A program made the translations under genes and the position numbers. Below are positions 1 through 7,881 of a stretch of DNA of 64,000 bases, in pieces. Each line of letters opens with the position of its first letter. Positions within the stretch are counted from its first letter, which is position 1. The stretch is taken from positions 682,001 through 746,000 of the forward strand of contig NZ_JAKWJQ010000001.1 in NCBI RefSeq assembly GCF_022761015.1, given 5' to 3'. This stretch comes from Humibacter sp. RRB41. GTDB lineage: Bacteria > Actinomycetota > Actinomycetes > Actinomycetales > Microbacteriaceae. Under the pieces are notes generated by a model that saw only the letters and a program-made list of their open reading frames with translations, was not told the origin of the DNA and did no database searches.

Positions 1-813
1 CACGAACAGGATGATCAGCACCGGAATGTCCGCGACCTCGGCGATGAACCACAGAAAATCGCCGGACAGATGCTGGTCGTGCAGCTGTGAGGGGAACCAC
101 GCGGGCAGCGTGCCCACGATCGCGTGGGCGTGGTCGAGCACCGACTCGTTGAGGCGCAGCAGGATGCCCGGAATGGCATCCAGCACCAGCTCCATGAACG
201 CGAGCATGAACTCCGCGGTGATGAAGAGGCTCGTGCGCAGCAGTCCGCTGTCGGTGATCGGCAGCACCATCAGGGTGCCGACGAGTGGAACGCCGAGCGT
301 GATCGCCGCCTCCCATCCCGGGTCGAGCCGCAGCGCCGCGGCGAACGGCGTGAGAAACAGGCAGAACCCGATCAGGGCGACGATCGGCGCGAACATGGCG
401 TTGCCCATCAGGCGTACCGGCCACGATTTCAGCACGCGATCCAGCACACGTCCGGGAGCTCCGGACAGCGCGGCGCGAGCAAGGCTCACCGGCCGTCCGA
501 GAGAGATAAGGCCAGGCACGACGAACAGCAGGAACGCGATCCGCGTCGTGAACGCCCAGCGCAGATCGACGCTCCAGGTGCCGAGGAACCCGAACTCGAT
601 CCACGCGTACGAGCCGAGCCCGAGCACGTAGAACGCGATCGTCGGCCACGCCTTCCATTCCACGCCGTTGCGCTTCGCCAGATACAGGCCTGCCCCGTAC
701 ACGGCGGCGGCGATGACGATCGCGGCGAACGCGAACGGGTTGAACGAGAACGTTGTGAGAAAGGTCAGTACGTCAGGCGTGGCAGGCTCCGGAACGAGTG
801 CAGGGCGGTCACG
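1..813 (-). CDS. CtaG-like cytochrome c oxidase assembly protein (partial, start disrupted)
   Basis: Translating the minus strand from 813 down to the window edge gives an uninterrupted, strongly hydrophobic protein with several membrane segments. It has the late motif DQHLSGDFLW, which matches the DQ-x-x-(A/S)G-x-x-x-W signature of the caa3_CtaG family (copper delivery or assembly of cytochrome oxidase in the membrane). The C-terminus lies outside the window. No ATG, GTG or TTG is available at the 5' end of this frame. The obvious ATG at 817-815 runs ATG-ACG-TGA and is one base out of frame; removing one G would give M-T-D-R-P-A-L joined to the long frame. This is either a sequencing error or a real frameshift. 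The family call rests on one motif plus topology. Confidence 0.6.
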
Positions 814-824
814 TCATTATCCGC

Positions 825-888
825 CGGATGCCTGTGGGCGCCAGTCGGAGCGCGCGCAGTACGGATGCCTGTGGGCGCCAGTCGGAGC
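825..888. repeat. Two 27-bp direct repeats, 37-bp period
   Basis: Positions 825-851 and 862-888 are identical (begin CGGATGCCTGTGGGCG, end GTCGGAGC). They lie between the stop of the ROK gene and the ctaG-like gene. Each unit contains the palindrome GGCGCC. A further CATCC after the second copy can pair with its GGATG. Confidence 0.85.
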
Positions 889-900
889 CATCCGCTCCAC

Positions 901-2109
901 TCATGCCGACACGGCCGCCTTCAGCCCCATCGTGCGAGGCGCGAGCTCGGTCTGCATGACGAGCGCAGCACCGCCGACGGCGGCGGCGTCGGTCACGTCG
1001 GTGGACAGGCGCACGCGCACCGAGTGCTGGTTGCGCACGAACAGGTCGGCGTCGAGTCGGCGTGACACTGCCCGCACGTAGGTCGGGCCCGCCACGGCGA
1101 AGGCCGGACCCGCAAGCGAGACGGAGTCGAGGTCGAAGAGGTTCGCCATCGTCAGCACCCCGGAGGCGAGGTGTTCGGCGGATTCCTCGACCAGCGCGCT
1201 GGCCTGCTCGTCGCCGCGTGCCGCTGCCATGGCGATGGCGCGGAAGTCCTCGAACTCGTCCTCGCCGCGCAGGCCGAGGCGGTCCTCTTCACCGAGTTCA
1301 CGGGCGCGGCGCACGACCGAGCCGGGATCGGCGATCTCCTCCAGAAAGGCCGGCGAGCCGTCCCTGCCCGTCACGACAATCTGTCCGAGTTCGCAGGCAT
1401 TCGAGCTCGCGCCCCGGAAGACGATGCCGTCGATCAGCACTCCTGCGCCGATACCCGTGCCCATGTAGACCGTGGCGTGCGCGACCGCGTCGTCGAGCTT
1501 GCCGCTCCAGAAGTCGCCGATGGCAGCTGCGGTCGCGTCGTTGTCGAGGATGACCGGCAGGTGCACCGCCTCCGACAACATCTCCCGAAGGGGCACGTCG
1601 CGCCACGCTCCGAGATGGGGCGAATGCAGGATGGCCCCGCGCGCGATGTCCAAGGGACCGGGCGCGACGACGCCCACGCCGACCACGGAGGACTTCTCGA
1701 TGCCGAGCCCGTCGAGCGTTCTGTCGATCTCGCCGGCCAGCCGCACGACCATCTCGGAGGGTTCGGCTGTGCCGGTGCCCGGGGTGCGTGTGCGCCCGAC
1801 GATCGCCCCGGAGAGGTTGATCACGACGAAGGTGATCGACTCCCTCCCGAGCTGCACGCCGACCGCGTAGCGCGAGCTTGGGTTGACGTCGAGCATCACG
1901 GGTGGTTTGCCGCCCGTCGACTCTCCTCGGCCCGTCTCGACCACGAGACCGTCGGTCATCAGCTGACGGACCACCGTCGACATGGTGGCCTGCGTGAGGC
2001 CGGTCGTCTCGGCGAGTGCGACCCGGCTGATCGGTCCCTGCGCCCTGATCAGGTCGAACACGACGCCTTTGCTCGTGCCGCTGGAGAGGGAGACGCGTTG
2101 CTTCGTCAT
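901..2109 (-). CDS. ROK-family transcriptional regulator
   Basis: A 402-residue protein with an N-terminal winged helix (about residues 10-75, including the recognition-helix region TGLTQATMSTVVRQL) followed by a ROK sugar-kinase-like domain. ROK hallmarks are DNDATAAAIGDFWSG and MGTGIGAGVLIDG. The family's zinc motif CxCGxxGCxE is not present; the equivalent stretch reads NACELGQIVVTGRDG, so zinc binding is probably lost. ATG at 2109 is chosen over upstream in-frame starts because GGGAG precedes it by seven bases. It is divergent from the sugar-transport operon beginning at 2287 and is the natural local repressor, with a sugar or sugar-phosphate as the likely inducer (inference). Confidence 0.92.
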   Translation of the reverse strand: MTKQRVSLSSGTSKGVVFDLIRAQGPISRVALAETTGLTQATMSTVVRQLMTDGLVVETGRGESTGGKPPVMLDVNPSSRYAVGVQLGRESITFVVINLSGAIVGRTRTPGTGTAEPSEMVVRLAGEIDRTLDGLGIEKSSVVGVGVVAPGPLDIARGAILHSPHLGAWRDVPLREMLSEAVHLPVILDNDATAAAIGDFWSGKLDDAVAHATVYMGTGIGAGVLIDGIVFRGASSNACELGQIVVTGRDGSPAFLEEIADPGSVVRRARELGEEDRLGLRGEDEFEDFRAIAMAAARGDEQASALVEESAEHLASGVLTMANLFDLDSVSLAGPAFAVAGPTYVRAVSRRLDADLFVRNQHSVRVRLSTDVTDAAAVGGAALVMQTELAPRTMGLKAAVSA

Positions 2110-2170
2110 CGGCGCTCCCTTCTGCGGTCCGGACCACGAGTCATGGTGAATCCTCGCACAGCCTACTAAC

Positions 2171-2190
2171 TTGACACGCTTTATAAAGTG
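2171..2190 (+). promoter_or_regulatory. Probable promoter and operator of the transport operon
   Basis: TTGACA at 2171-2176 overlaps a perfect 10-bp palindrome CTTTATAAAG at 2179-2188, which sits inside a longer imperfect palindrome (CAC ... GTG). It lies in the ROK/SBP divergent intergenic region. A ROK regulator binding here would block both directions. The assignment is by position and symmetry only. Confidence 0.5.
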
Positions 2191-2286
2191 GCCTAAGAAA
2201 GAACCCATCGCAATGACGCGAAACCGTCGATGCGGCAGCGGTCAACACTTTGCACCGCGAATTCCACGGTCAATGAAAGGACAAGG

Positions 2287-3987
2287 ATGTCTCCACGCAG
2301 CAAGTGGCGCCTCGGCGTCGCGATCGTCGCGGCTGCAGCAGCAGCGACGCTGGCACTCTCCGGATGTTCCTCCGACGGCGGCTCCGGCAGCTCGTCGGGC
2401 ACCACCTCTGTCACGCTCTTCAGCGGGCAGGTCGGCAACTTCACCGAGAACTTCAATCCGCTCAACAACACGGGCGCCTACCTGCAGCCCACCAACGGCG
2501 TGCTCTACGAGGCGCTCTTCTACTACAACAAGGCGCGAGCCGGGAAGCCCGTTCCGGTGCTCGGAACGTCGTACAGCTGGAACAGCGACGGCACGCAGTT
2601 GACCGTGAAAGTACGTCAGGGCGTCAAATGGTCCAACGGCAAGCCGGAGACCACCGACGACGTCGTGTACTCGTTGAACCTCATCTCCAACAACCCCGGT
2701 CTGAACACCACCGGCACCAAGTGGGTGGCGAAAAAGACGGCCGATGACACGGTCGTCATCACCTTCCCGGCGACCTCGTTCACGCTCGAGCCGCAGATTC
2801 TCGGCAACGAGCCGATCGTTCCCCAGAGCATCTGGAAGAGCATCTCCGACCCGACGAAGGTGACCAACACCAAGCCCGTCGGCACCGGCCCGTACATGCT
2901 GAAGAGCTTCACGCCGCAGAGCTTCGTGCTCGTGAAGAACCCGAACTACTGGGGCACCGGCGACGCCGCCCCGAAGGTCGACCAGGTGCGGTACGTCTCG
3001 CTGGCCAACGCGGATGCCGCGACCTCCGCGCTCGAGGCCGGCCAGACCGACTACATGGGCTCCTTCCTGCCGACGCTGAAGAGCATCATCAGCAAGCACA
3101 AGAACCTCAGCTACTCCAACTCCCCGCAGGCGACCACCGCGTTGTTCACCTGTGAGAACGCCTCACTGGGCTGCACCGGTCCGCAGACGGATGCCGCGGT
3201 CCGGCAGGCGCTGTATTACGCGATGGACCGTACCCAGCTCGACAAGCAGGCGGCCGCAGGCTTCAGCGCACCGGCATCCTCGTCGCTGCTGCTGAACACC
3301 GTGAACAAGTCGCAGATCACGAACTCCAAGTACCTCGAGGTGCCGCAGACCGCGAACATCTCCAAGGCGAAGAGCATCCTGGAGGCCGACGGCTGGAAGC
3401 TCGGCTCGAACGGCTACTACGCGAAGGACGGCAAGGAGCTCGATCTGTCGGTCAACGTCGTCTCCGGCTGGACCGACTACGACACCATCTGCCAGTTGCT
3501 GCAGGGCCAGTTCAAGGCGGCGGGCATCAAACTCGCTGTCAATCAGATGGCGCAGAACGCCTGGAGCCAGGCGGAGTCGACCGGCAAGTTCGAGATCTCG
3601 ATGAACTCGATCAACATGGGCGTCTCATCCGACCCGTACTACCAGTACAGCCTGTACCTCTCGACGGCGGCCACTGCCAAGGTCGGCACCCCCGCGCCGT
3701 CGACGAACACGTCGCGTTACTCGAACACCAGTGTCGATGCCGCCGTGAAGCAGCTCGCCACCACGAACGACAACTCGGTGAAGCAGGCGGCGTACAAGAC
3801 GATCCAGGACCAGATCGTCAAGGACATGCCGTACGTGCCGATCTACGTGAACTCGGCTCTGGCGGAGTACAACAACTCCCGCGCGACCGGCTGGCCGAGC
3901 CAGGACAACCAGTACGCCTTCCCGCTTCCGTGGGGTGGCAACTGGGGCGTCGGAATCGTGCTCAAGACGATCCGCCCGGTGAAGTAA
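2287..3987 (+). CDS. ABC transporter substrate-binding lipoprotein, SBP_bac_5 family
   Basis: A 566-residue extracytoplasmic solute receptor. The start at 2287 follows AAAGGACAAGG. Residues 1-26 form a lipoprotein signal with the lipobox LSGC (Cys27). The mature part has SBP_bac_5 (DppA/OppA) features: YEALFYYN, DDVVYSLNLI, PVGTGPYMLKSF and a C-terminal IVKDMPYVPIYVN. It heads an operon with two permeases, two ATPases and a GH2 beta-mannosidase, so the ligand is more likely an oligosaccharide than a peptide. Opp-type receptors for manno- and cello-oligosaccharides are known, for example in Thermotoga. The ligand is inferred from context. Confidence 0.92.
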   Translation: MSPRSKWRLGVAIVAAAAAATLALSGCSSDGGSGSSSGTTSVTLFSGQVGNFTENFNPLNNTGAYLQPTNGVLYEALFYYNKARAGKPVPVLGTSYSWNSDGTQLTVKVRQGVKWSNGKPETTDDVVYSLNLISNNPGLNTTGTKWVAKKTADDTVVITFPATSFTLEPQILGNEPIVPQSIWKSISDPTKVTNTKPVGTGPYMLKSFTPQSFVLVKNPNYWGTGDAAPKVDQVRYVSLANADAATSALEAGQTDYMGSFLPTLKSIISKHKNLSYSNSPQATTALFTCENASLGCTGPQTDAAVRQALYYAMDRTQLDKQAAAGFSAPASSSLLLNTVNKSQITNSKYLEVPQTANISKAKSILEADGWKLGSNGYYAKDGKELDLSVNVVSGWTDYDTICQLLQGQFKAAGIKLAVNQMAQNAWSQAESTGKFEISMNSINMGVSSDPYYQYSLYLSTAATAKVGTPAPSTNTSRYSNTSVDAAVKQLATTNDNSVKQAAYKTIQDQIVKDMPYVPIYVNSALAEYNNSRATGWPSQDNQYAFPLPWGGNWGVGIVLKTIRPVK

Positions 3988-4005
3988 CCACAACGCGATA
4001 GGGAT

Positions 4006-4045
4006 CGGAGCCGGGCGGATGCCCACCAGCATCCGCTCGGCTCCG
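4006..4045 (+). promoter_or_regulatory. 17-bp intergenic hairpin between receptor and permease genes
   Basis: Arms 4006-4022 and 4029-4045 are complementary except for one G-U pair, with the six-base loop CCACCA. There is no T-tract. Hairpins at this position in binding-protein operons commonly protect the 5' mRNA so the receptor is made in excess over the permeases, or act as partial terminators. Confidence 0.7.
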
Positions 4046-4067
4046 GTCGCGCAGAAAGCAGACAGCG

Positions 4068-5057
4068 ATGCGGTTCTACCTGCAGAAAATCGTGTTCTAC
4101 GTCGTCGCCCTGTGGGCGGCGGTCACACTCAACTTCTTGATCCCGAGGCTGATGCCCGGCAATCCCGTCGACATCATGATCGCCAAGATGGGAGCGGCCG
4201 GACAGCCCGTCACGGCAGGCACGCGGCACGCCCTCGAGGTCGAACTCGGCGGGTCCAGCGGGAGCCTCCTGCAGCAGTACGGCGACTACATCGTCAACCT
4301 CCTGCACGGCAACCTCGGGATCTCGCTCACCAACTTCCCCGAGAAGGTCACCACCGTTATCGGCCAGGCGCTGCCCTGGACGATCGCGCTCGTCGGCCTC
4401 GCAACGATCATCTCGTTCATCCTCGGCATCGGGCTCGGCATGTTGGCCGGCTGGAAGCGCGGATCGTGGCTCGACAATCTCATTCCCGTCACCACGATGT
4501 TCCAGGCGGTGCCGTACTTCTGGCTGGCGCTCATCCTGGTGCTCGTGCTCACTCGCGTCGTTCCGTTGTTCCCTTACGCCGGCGGCTACAACGTGGCCAC
4601 GACGACACCGGGGCTCAGTCTCGATTTCATCGGCAGCGCCATCTACTACGGCTTCCTTCCCGCCCTCACGATCGTCGTCTCGTCGATCGGCGGTTGGATG
4701 CTCGGCATGCGCAACATGATGGTCTCGACGCTTTCCGAGGACTACATCGTGACCGCTGAGGCGAAGGGCATCAATCCCCGACGGGTCCGAATGACGTACG
4801 CCGCGCGCAATGCCGTGCTGCCGTCGCTCTCCGGATTCGCCATCTCGCTCGGCTTCGTGGTGGCCGGGTCGATCGTGACCGAGCAGGTCTTCAGCTATCC
4901 GGGCATCGGACAGCTGCTCTTCACCGCCGTCTCCAACGACGACTACGCCCTGATGCAGGGTGTCTTCCTCGTGATCTCACTCTCGGTGCTCGCGGCGAAC
5001 CTCGTCGTCGACGTGCTGTACGGACTCATCGACCCACGCACCCGCGCGCGGTCCTAG
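4068..5057 (+). CDS. ABC transporter permease, DppB/OppB type
   Basis: A 329-residue integral membrane protein. The N-terminal membrane helix (YLQKIVFYVVALWAAVTLNF) leads into the family motif LIPRLMPGNPVD. The ATPase-contacting EAA loop is visible as AEAKGINPRRVRMTYAARNA. It ends VVDVLYGLIDPRTR, typical of this family. It forms a heterodimeric channel with the permease encoded 12 bp downstream. The permease name is by family; substrate specificity is set by the receptor. Confidence 0.93.
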   Translation: MRFYLQKIVFYVVALWAAVTLNFLIPRLMPGNPVDIMIAKMGAAGQPVTAGTRHALEVELGGSSGSLLQQYGDYIVNLLHGNLGISLTNFPEKVTTVIGQALPWTIALVGLATIISFILGIGLGMLAGWKRGSWLDNLIPVTTMFQAVPYFWLALILVLVLTRVVPLFPYAGGYNVATTTPGLSLDFIGSAIYYGFLPALTIVVSSIGGWMLGMRNMMVSTLSEDYIVTAEAKGINPRRVRMTYAARNAVLPSLSGFAISLGFVVAGSIVTEQVFSYPGIGQLLFTAVSNDDYALMQGVFLVISLSVLAANLVVDVLYGLIDPRTRARS

Positions 5058-5069
5058 GAGGGCGTTGTC

Positions 5070-6041
5070 ATGGCATCCACTCTCACCGTCAACGACGCGG
5101 CTGCTCCGGCGGCCGCCAGCAGCAATCGCAGCTTCGCCCGGCTGCTGCCCTCGAGGTCGCCGAAGCTCATCGTCGGCCTGATCATCGCCGGCGTCATCAT
5201 CCTCTGGGGCATCGTCGGACCATTGCTCGTCGGCGACCCGAACGCCATCAGTACCGACGCGTTCGCGCCACCGGGGCCGGAGCATTGGCTCGGCACGACG
5301 CAGACCGGTCAGGATGTCTGGACGCAGATCGCATACGGCACCCGCGGCTCGCTCGTGATCGGCTTCGTCGTCGGGGTGCTCGCGACCGTGCTGTCGGCGT
5401 TCTTCGGTATTCTCGGCGCCTACATCGGCGGGGCCGTCGACGAGGGCTTCGCGCTCTTCACGAACGTGATCCTCGTCATTCCCGGCCTGCCGCTCGTCAT
5501 CGTGATCGGCAACTATGTTCCGCAGAACCAACGTGGTCTGTTCCTGATCGCGGTCGTGTTGGCGATCACGAGCTGGGCGGGATCGGCACGCGTGCTCAGG
5601 TCAGTCACCCTCTCCCTCCGCAACAGGGACTACGTCGCAGCATCGAAGGTCTCCGGTGAGAAGACGTGGCGAGTGCTCGGCGTGGAGATCCTGCCCAACC
5701 TCATTCCGGTCATGGCGTCGCAGTTCGTGTTCGCCATCATCTTCGCCATCCTCGGCGAGGCCGGACTGTCGTTCCTCGGTCTCGGCGCGAACAACTCGTT
5801 CACGCTCGGCACGATCCTGTATCAGGCGTACAACGACCTCGCCCTCACCCAGGGCGCCTGGTGGTGGTTCGTTCCGCCCGGTCTGGTGATCGCGCTGTTC
5901 GGATGCGCGTTGTCGCTGATCAACTTCTCGATCGACGAGATCATCAACCCCAAGCTGCGCAACCAGACCCGTGCGGCACGCAAGGCGTGGGGTCTCACGG
6001 CCGATCAGATCAAGCGCCTCGAGAAGGAGGACATCAAATGA
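5070..6041 (+). CDS. ABC transporter permease, DppC/OppC type
   Basis: A 323-residue membrane protein preceded by GGAGGG. Family features are the early HWLGTTQTGQDVWTQIAYGTR (LGTD-x-x-GRD-like block) and the EAA loop around SKVSGEKTWRVLGVEILPN. The C-terminus carries a charged tail (RAARKAWGLTADQIKRLEKE). Its stop overlaps the next start (ATGA), so translation is coupled with the first ATPase. Confidence 0.93.
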   Translation: MASTLTVNDAAAPAAASSNRSFARLLPSRSPKLIVGLIIAGVIILWGIVGPLLVGDPNAISTDAFAPPGPEHWLGTTQTGQDVWTQIAYGTRGSLVIGFVVGVLATVLSAFFGILGAYIGGAVDEGFALFTNVILVIPGLPLVIVIGNYVPQNQRGLFLIAVVLAITSWAGSARVLRSVTLSLRNRDYVAASKVSGEKTWRVLGVEILPNLIPVMASQFVFAIIFAILGEAGLSFLGLGANNSFTLGTILYQAYNDLALTQGAWWWFVPPGLVIALFGCALSLINFSIDEIINPKLRNQTRAARKAWGLTADQIKRLEKEDIK

Positions 6042-6958
6042 GCGAGGCCACGAGCATCCGGCCCGCTCGCCGAGAGGTGGACCCGGTCCTGACGATCGAG
6101 GACTTCAGCGTCGACTACCTCGGCGCGCACACCACCCACGCGGTGAAGAACGTGTCGCTCACACTGGGTCGCGGCGAGGTGCTCGGCCTCGCAGGCGAAT
6201 CGGGATGCGGCAAGTCGACGCTCGCCTACGGGGTGACGCGCCTGCTGAAGCCGCCGGCTCTCATCACGTCGGGATCGGCCACGTTCCATTCCCGCGAGGG
6301 CTTCACCGTCGACCTCGCGACCCTTGGAGGCGCCGACCTTCGCGCGTTTCGCTGGGACAAGGTCTCGATGGTGTTCCAGGGGGCGATGAACTCGCTCAAC
6401 CCGGTCATCTCCGTTCAGGCGCAGCTCGAGGACATCTTCACGGCGCATCGACCCGAGATGAAGAGGGCCGAGCGCATTCGAGCCGCCGGAGATCTGCTCG
6501 AGCGCGTCGGCGTCGATCGCGACCGCCTGAAGTCGTTCGCACACGAGCTCTCCGGTGGCATGCGGCAGCGCGTGATGATCGCGATGGCGATGGCGCTCGA
6601 CCCGCAGGTGATGATCATGGACGAGCCGACCACGGCGCTCGATGTCGTGGTGCAGCGCGAGATCCTCGACGAGATCACCCGGTTGCGTTCCGAGCTCGGA
6701 TTCGCCGTCATCTTCATCACCCACGACCTGCCGCTCCTTCTGGAGATCAGCGATCGAATCGCCGTCATGAAGGCGGGGGAGATCGTCGAGCTCGACGACG
6801 CGTACGACCTGTACACGAACCCGAAGCATCCGTACACGAAGCAGTTGCTGGCGTCCTTCCCGAGCTTGACGGGCGAGCGCGGCGACTTCATCAGAACGGG
6901 CGTACGTGACGAGCGTCTCGAACCTGCCGCAACCACGAACGAAGGAGCGATCGGATGA
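6038..6958 (+). CDS. ABC transporter ATP-binding protein, DppD/OppD type
   Basis: A 306-residue ATPase starting at the ATGA overlap, with GGAGG a few bases upstream. It has Walker A GESGCGKS, Q-loop MVFQGAMNSLNPV, signature LSGGMRQR, Walker B MIMDEPTTALD and the switch histidine in FITHDLPLL. The MNSLNP block and the C-terminal NPKHPYTKQLL are characteristic of oligopeptide/dipeptide-type ATPases. It pairs with the next gene product as a heterodimer. Confidence 0.94.
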   Translation: MSEATSIRPARREVDPVLTIEDFSVDYLGAHTTHAVKNVSLTLGRGEVLGLAGESGCGKSTLAYGVTRLLKPPALITSGSATFHSREGFTVDLATLGGADLRAFRWDKVSMVFQGAMNSLNPVISVQAQLEDIFTAHRPEMKRAERIRAAGDLLERVGVDRDRLKSFAHELSGGMRQRVMIAMAMALDPQVMIMDEPTTALDVVVQREILDEITRLRSELGFAVIFITHDLPLLLEISDRIAVMKAGEIVELDDAYDLYTNPKHPYTKQLLASFPSLTGERGDFIRTGVRDERLEPAATTNEGAIG

Positions 6959-7761
6959 GCACTCTCGAATTCCGCAACGTCTTCAAGCGCTACCGCGTGC
7001 GCGGCAAGGGTGCACACGACCTGCTGGCGGTCAACGACGTGAGCTTCGCGCTCGAGTCGGGCAAGACTGTCGCGCTGGTCGGTCAGTCCGGCAGCGGCAA
7101 GTCGACCATCGCGAAGCTTCTGCTCCAGCTGGAACGGCCGACCAGCGGCCAGATCCTGCTCGACGGCAAGCCGGTCGGCAGGCACGGGAACGCCCTGCGC
7201 GACTATAGACACCGGGTGCAGATGGTGTTCCAGGACCCCTTCGCCTCGCTCAACCCGTACCACTCGGTTGCTCATCACCTGGCTCGTCCGCTGAAGCTGC
7301 ACGGGCGTGCGAGCACGAGGACCGAGCTGGAAGCCGGCGTCGCACGGCTGCTCGAGCGCGTGCGATTGACTCCGACGGACGAGTTCGCGCAGAAGCATCC
7401 GCACGAACTCTCCGGCGGCCAGCGCCAGCGCGTCGCGATCGCCAGGGCTCTTGCGCCGGCGCCGACCATGCTGATCGCGGACGAGCCGGTCTCGATGTTG
7501 GATGTCTCCATCCGGCTCGGAGTGCTCAACCTGCTGGCAGACCTGCAGCGCGAGGAGAACCTCGGCGTTCTCTACATCACCCATGACCTGGCGACCGCAC
7601 GGCACTTCTCCGACGAGATCCTCGTGATGTACCGGGGGCAGATCGTCGAGCGAGGGCCGGCGGACGACGTCATCCTCGACCCGCAGCACGAGTACACCAA
7701 GCTGCTCGCCGCGGCGGCGCCGAATCCGGAGTTGAGGCTCAAGCAGCTCTCCGGGGCCTGA
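6955..7761 (+). CDS. ABC transporter ATP-binding protein, DppF/OppF type
   Basis: A 268-residue ATPase overlapping the preceding stop by ATGA. It has Walker A GQSGSGKS, Q-loop VFQDPFASLNP, signature LSGGQRQR and Walker B LIADEPVSMLDVS. The switch histidine lies in YITHDLATA. At 268 residues it lacks most of the usual C-terminal extension of this family. It is the second half of the ATPase heterodimer. Confidence 0.94.
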   Translation: MSTLEFRNVFKRYRVRGKGAHDLLAVNDVSFALESGKTVALVGQSGSGKSTIAKLLLQLERPTSGQILLDGKPVGRHGNALRDYRHRVQMVFQDPFASLNPYHSVAHHLARPLKLHGRASTRTELEAGVARLLERVRLTPTDEFAQKHPHELSGGQRQRVAIARALAPAPTMLIADEPVSMLDVSIRLGVLNLLADLQREENLGVLYITHDLATARHFSDEILVMYRGQIVERGPADDVILDPQHEYTKLLAAAAPNPELRLKQLSGA

Positions 7762-7881
7762 CCCATCGGCGGTGCCAGCCGCACGCACGAGAATCGCCAG
7801 CACACGATCCTCGCCACCACCGGCCACGTGCGGCGGTCCACCGCGCCCGTCGCCAGAGATCACGAACACAGAAAGAACGCC

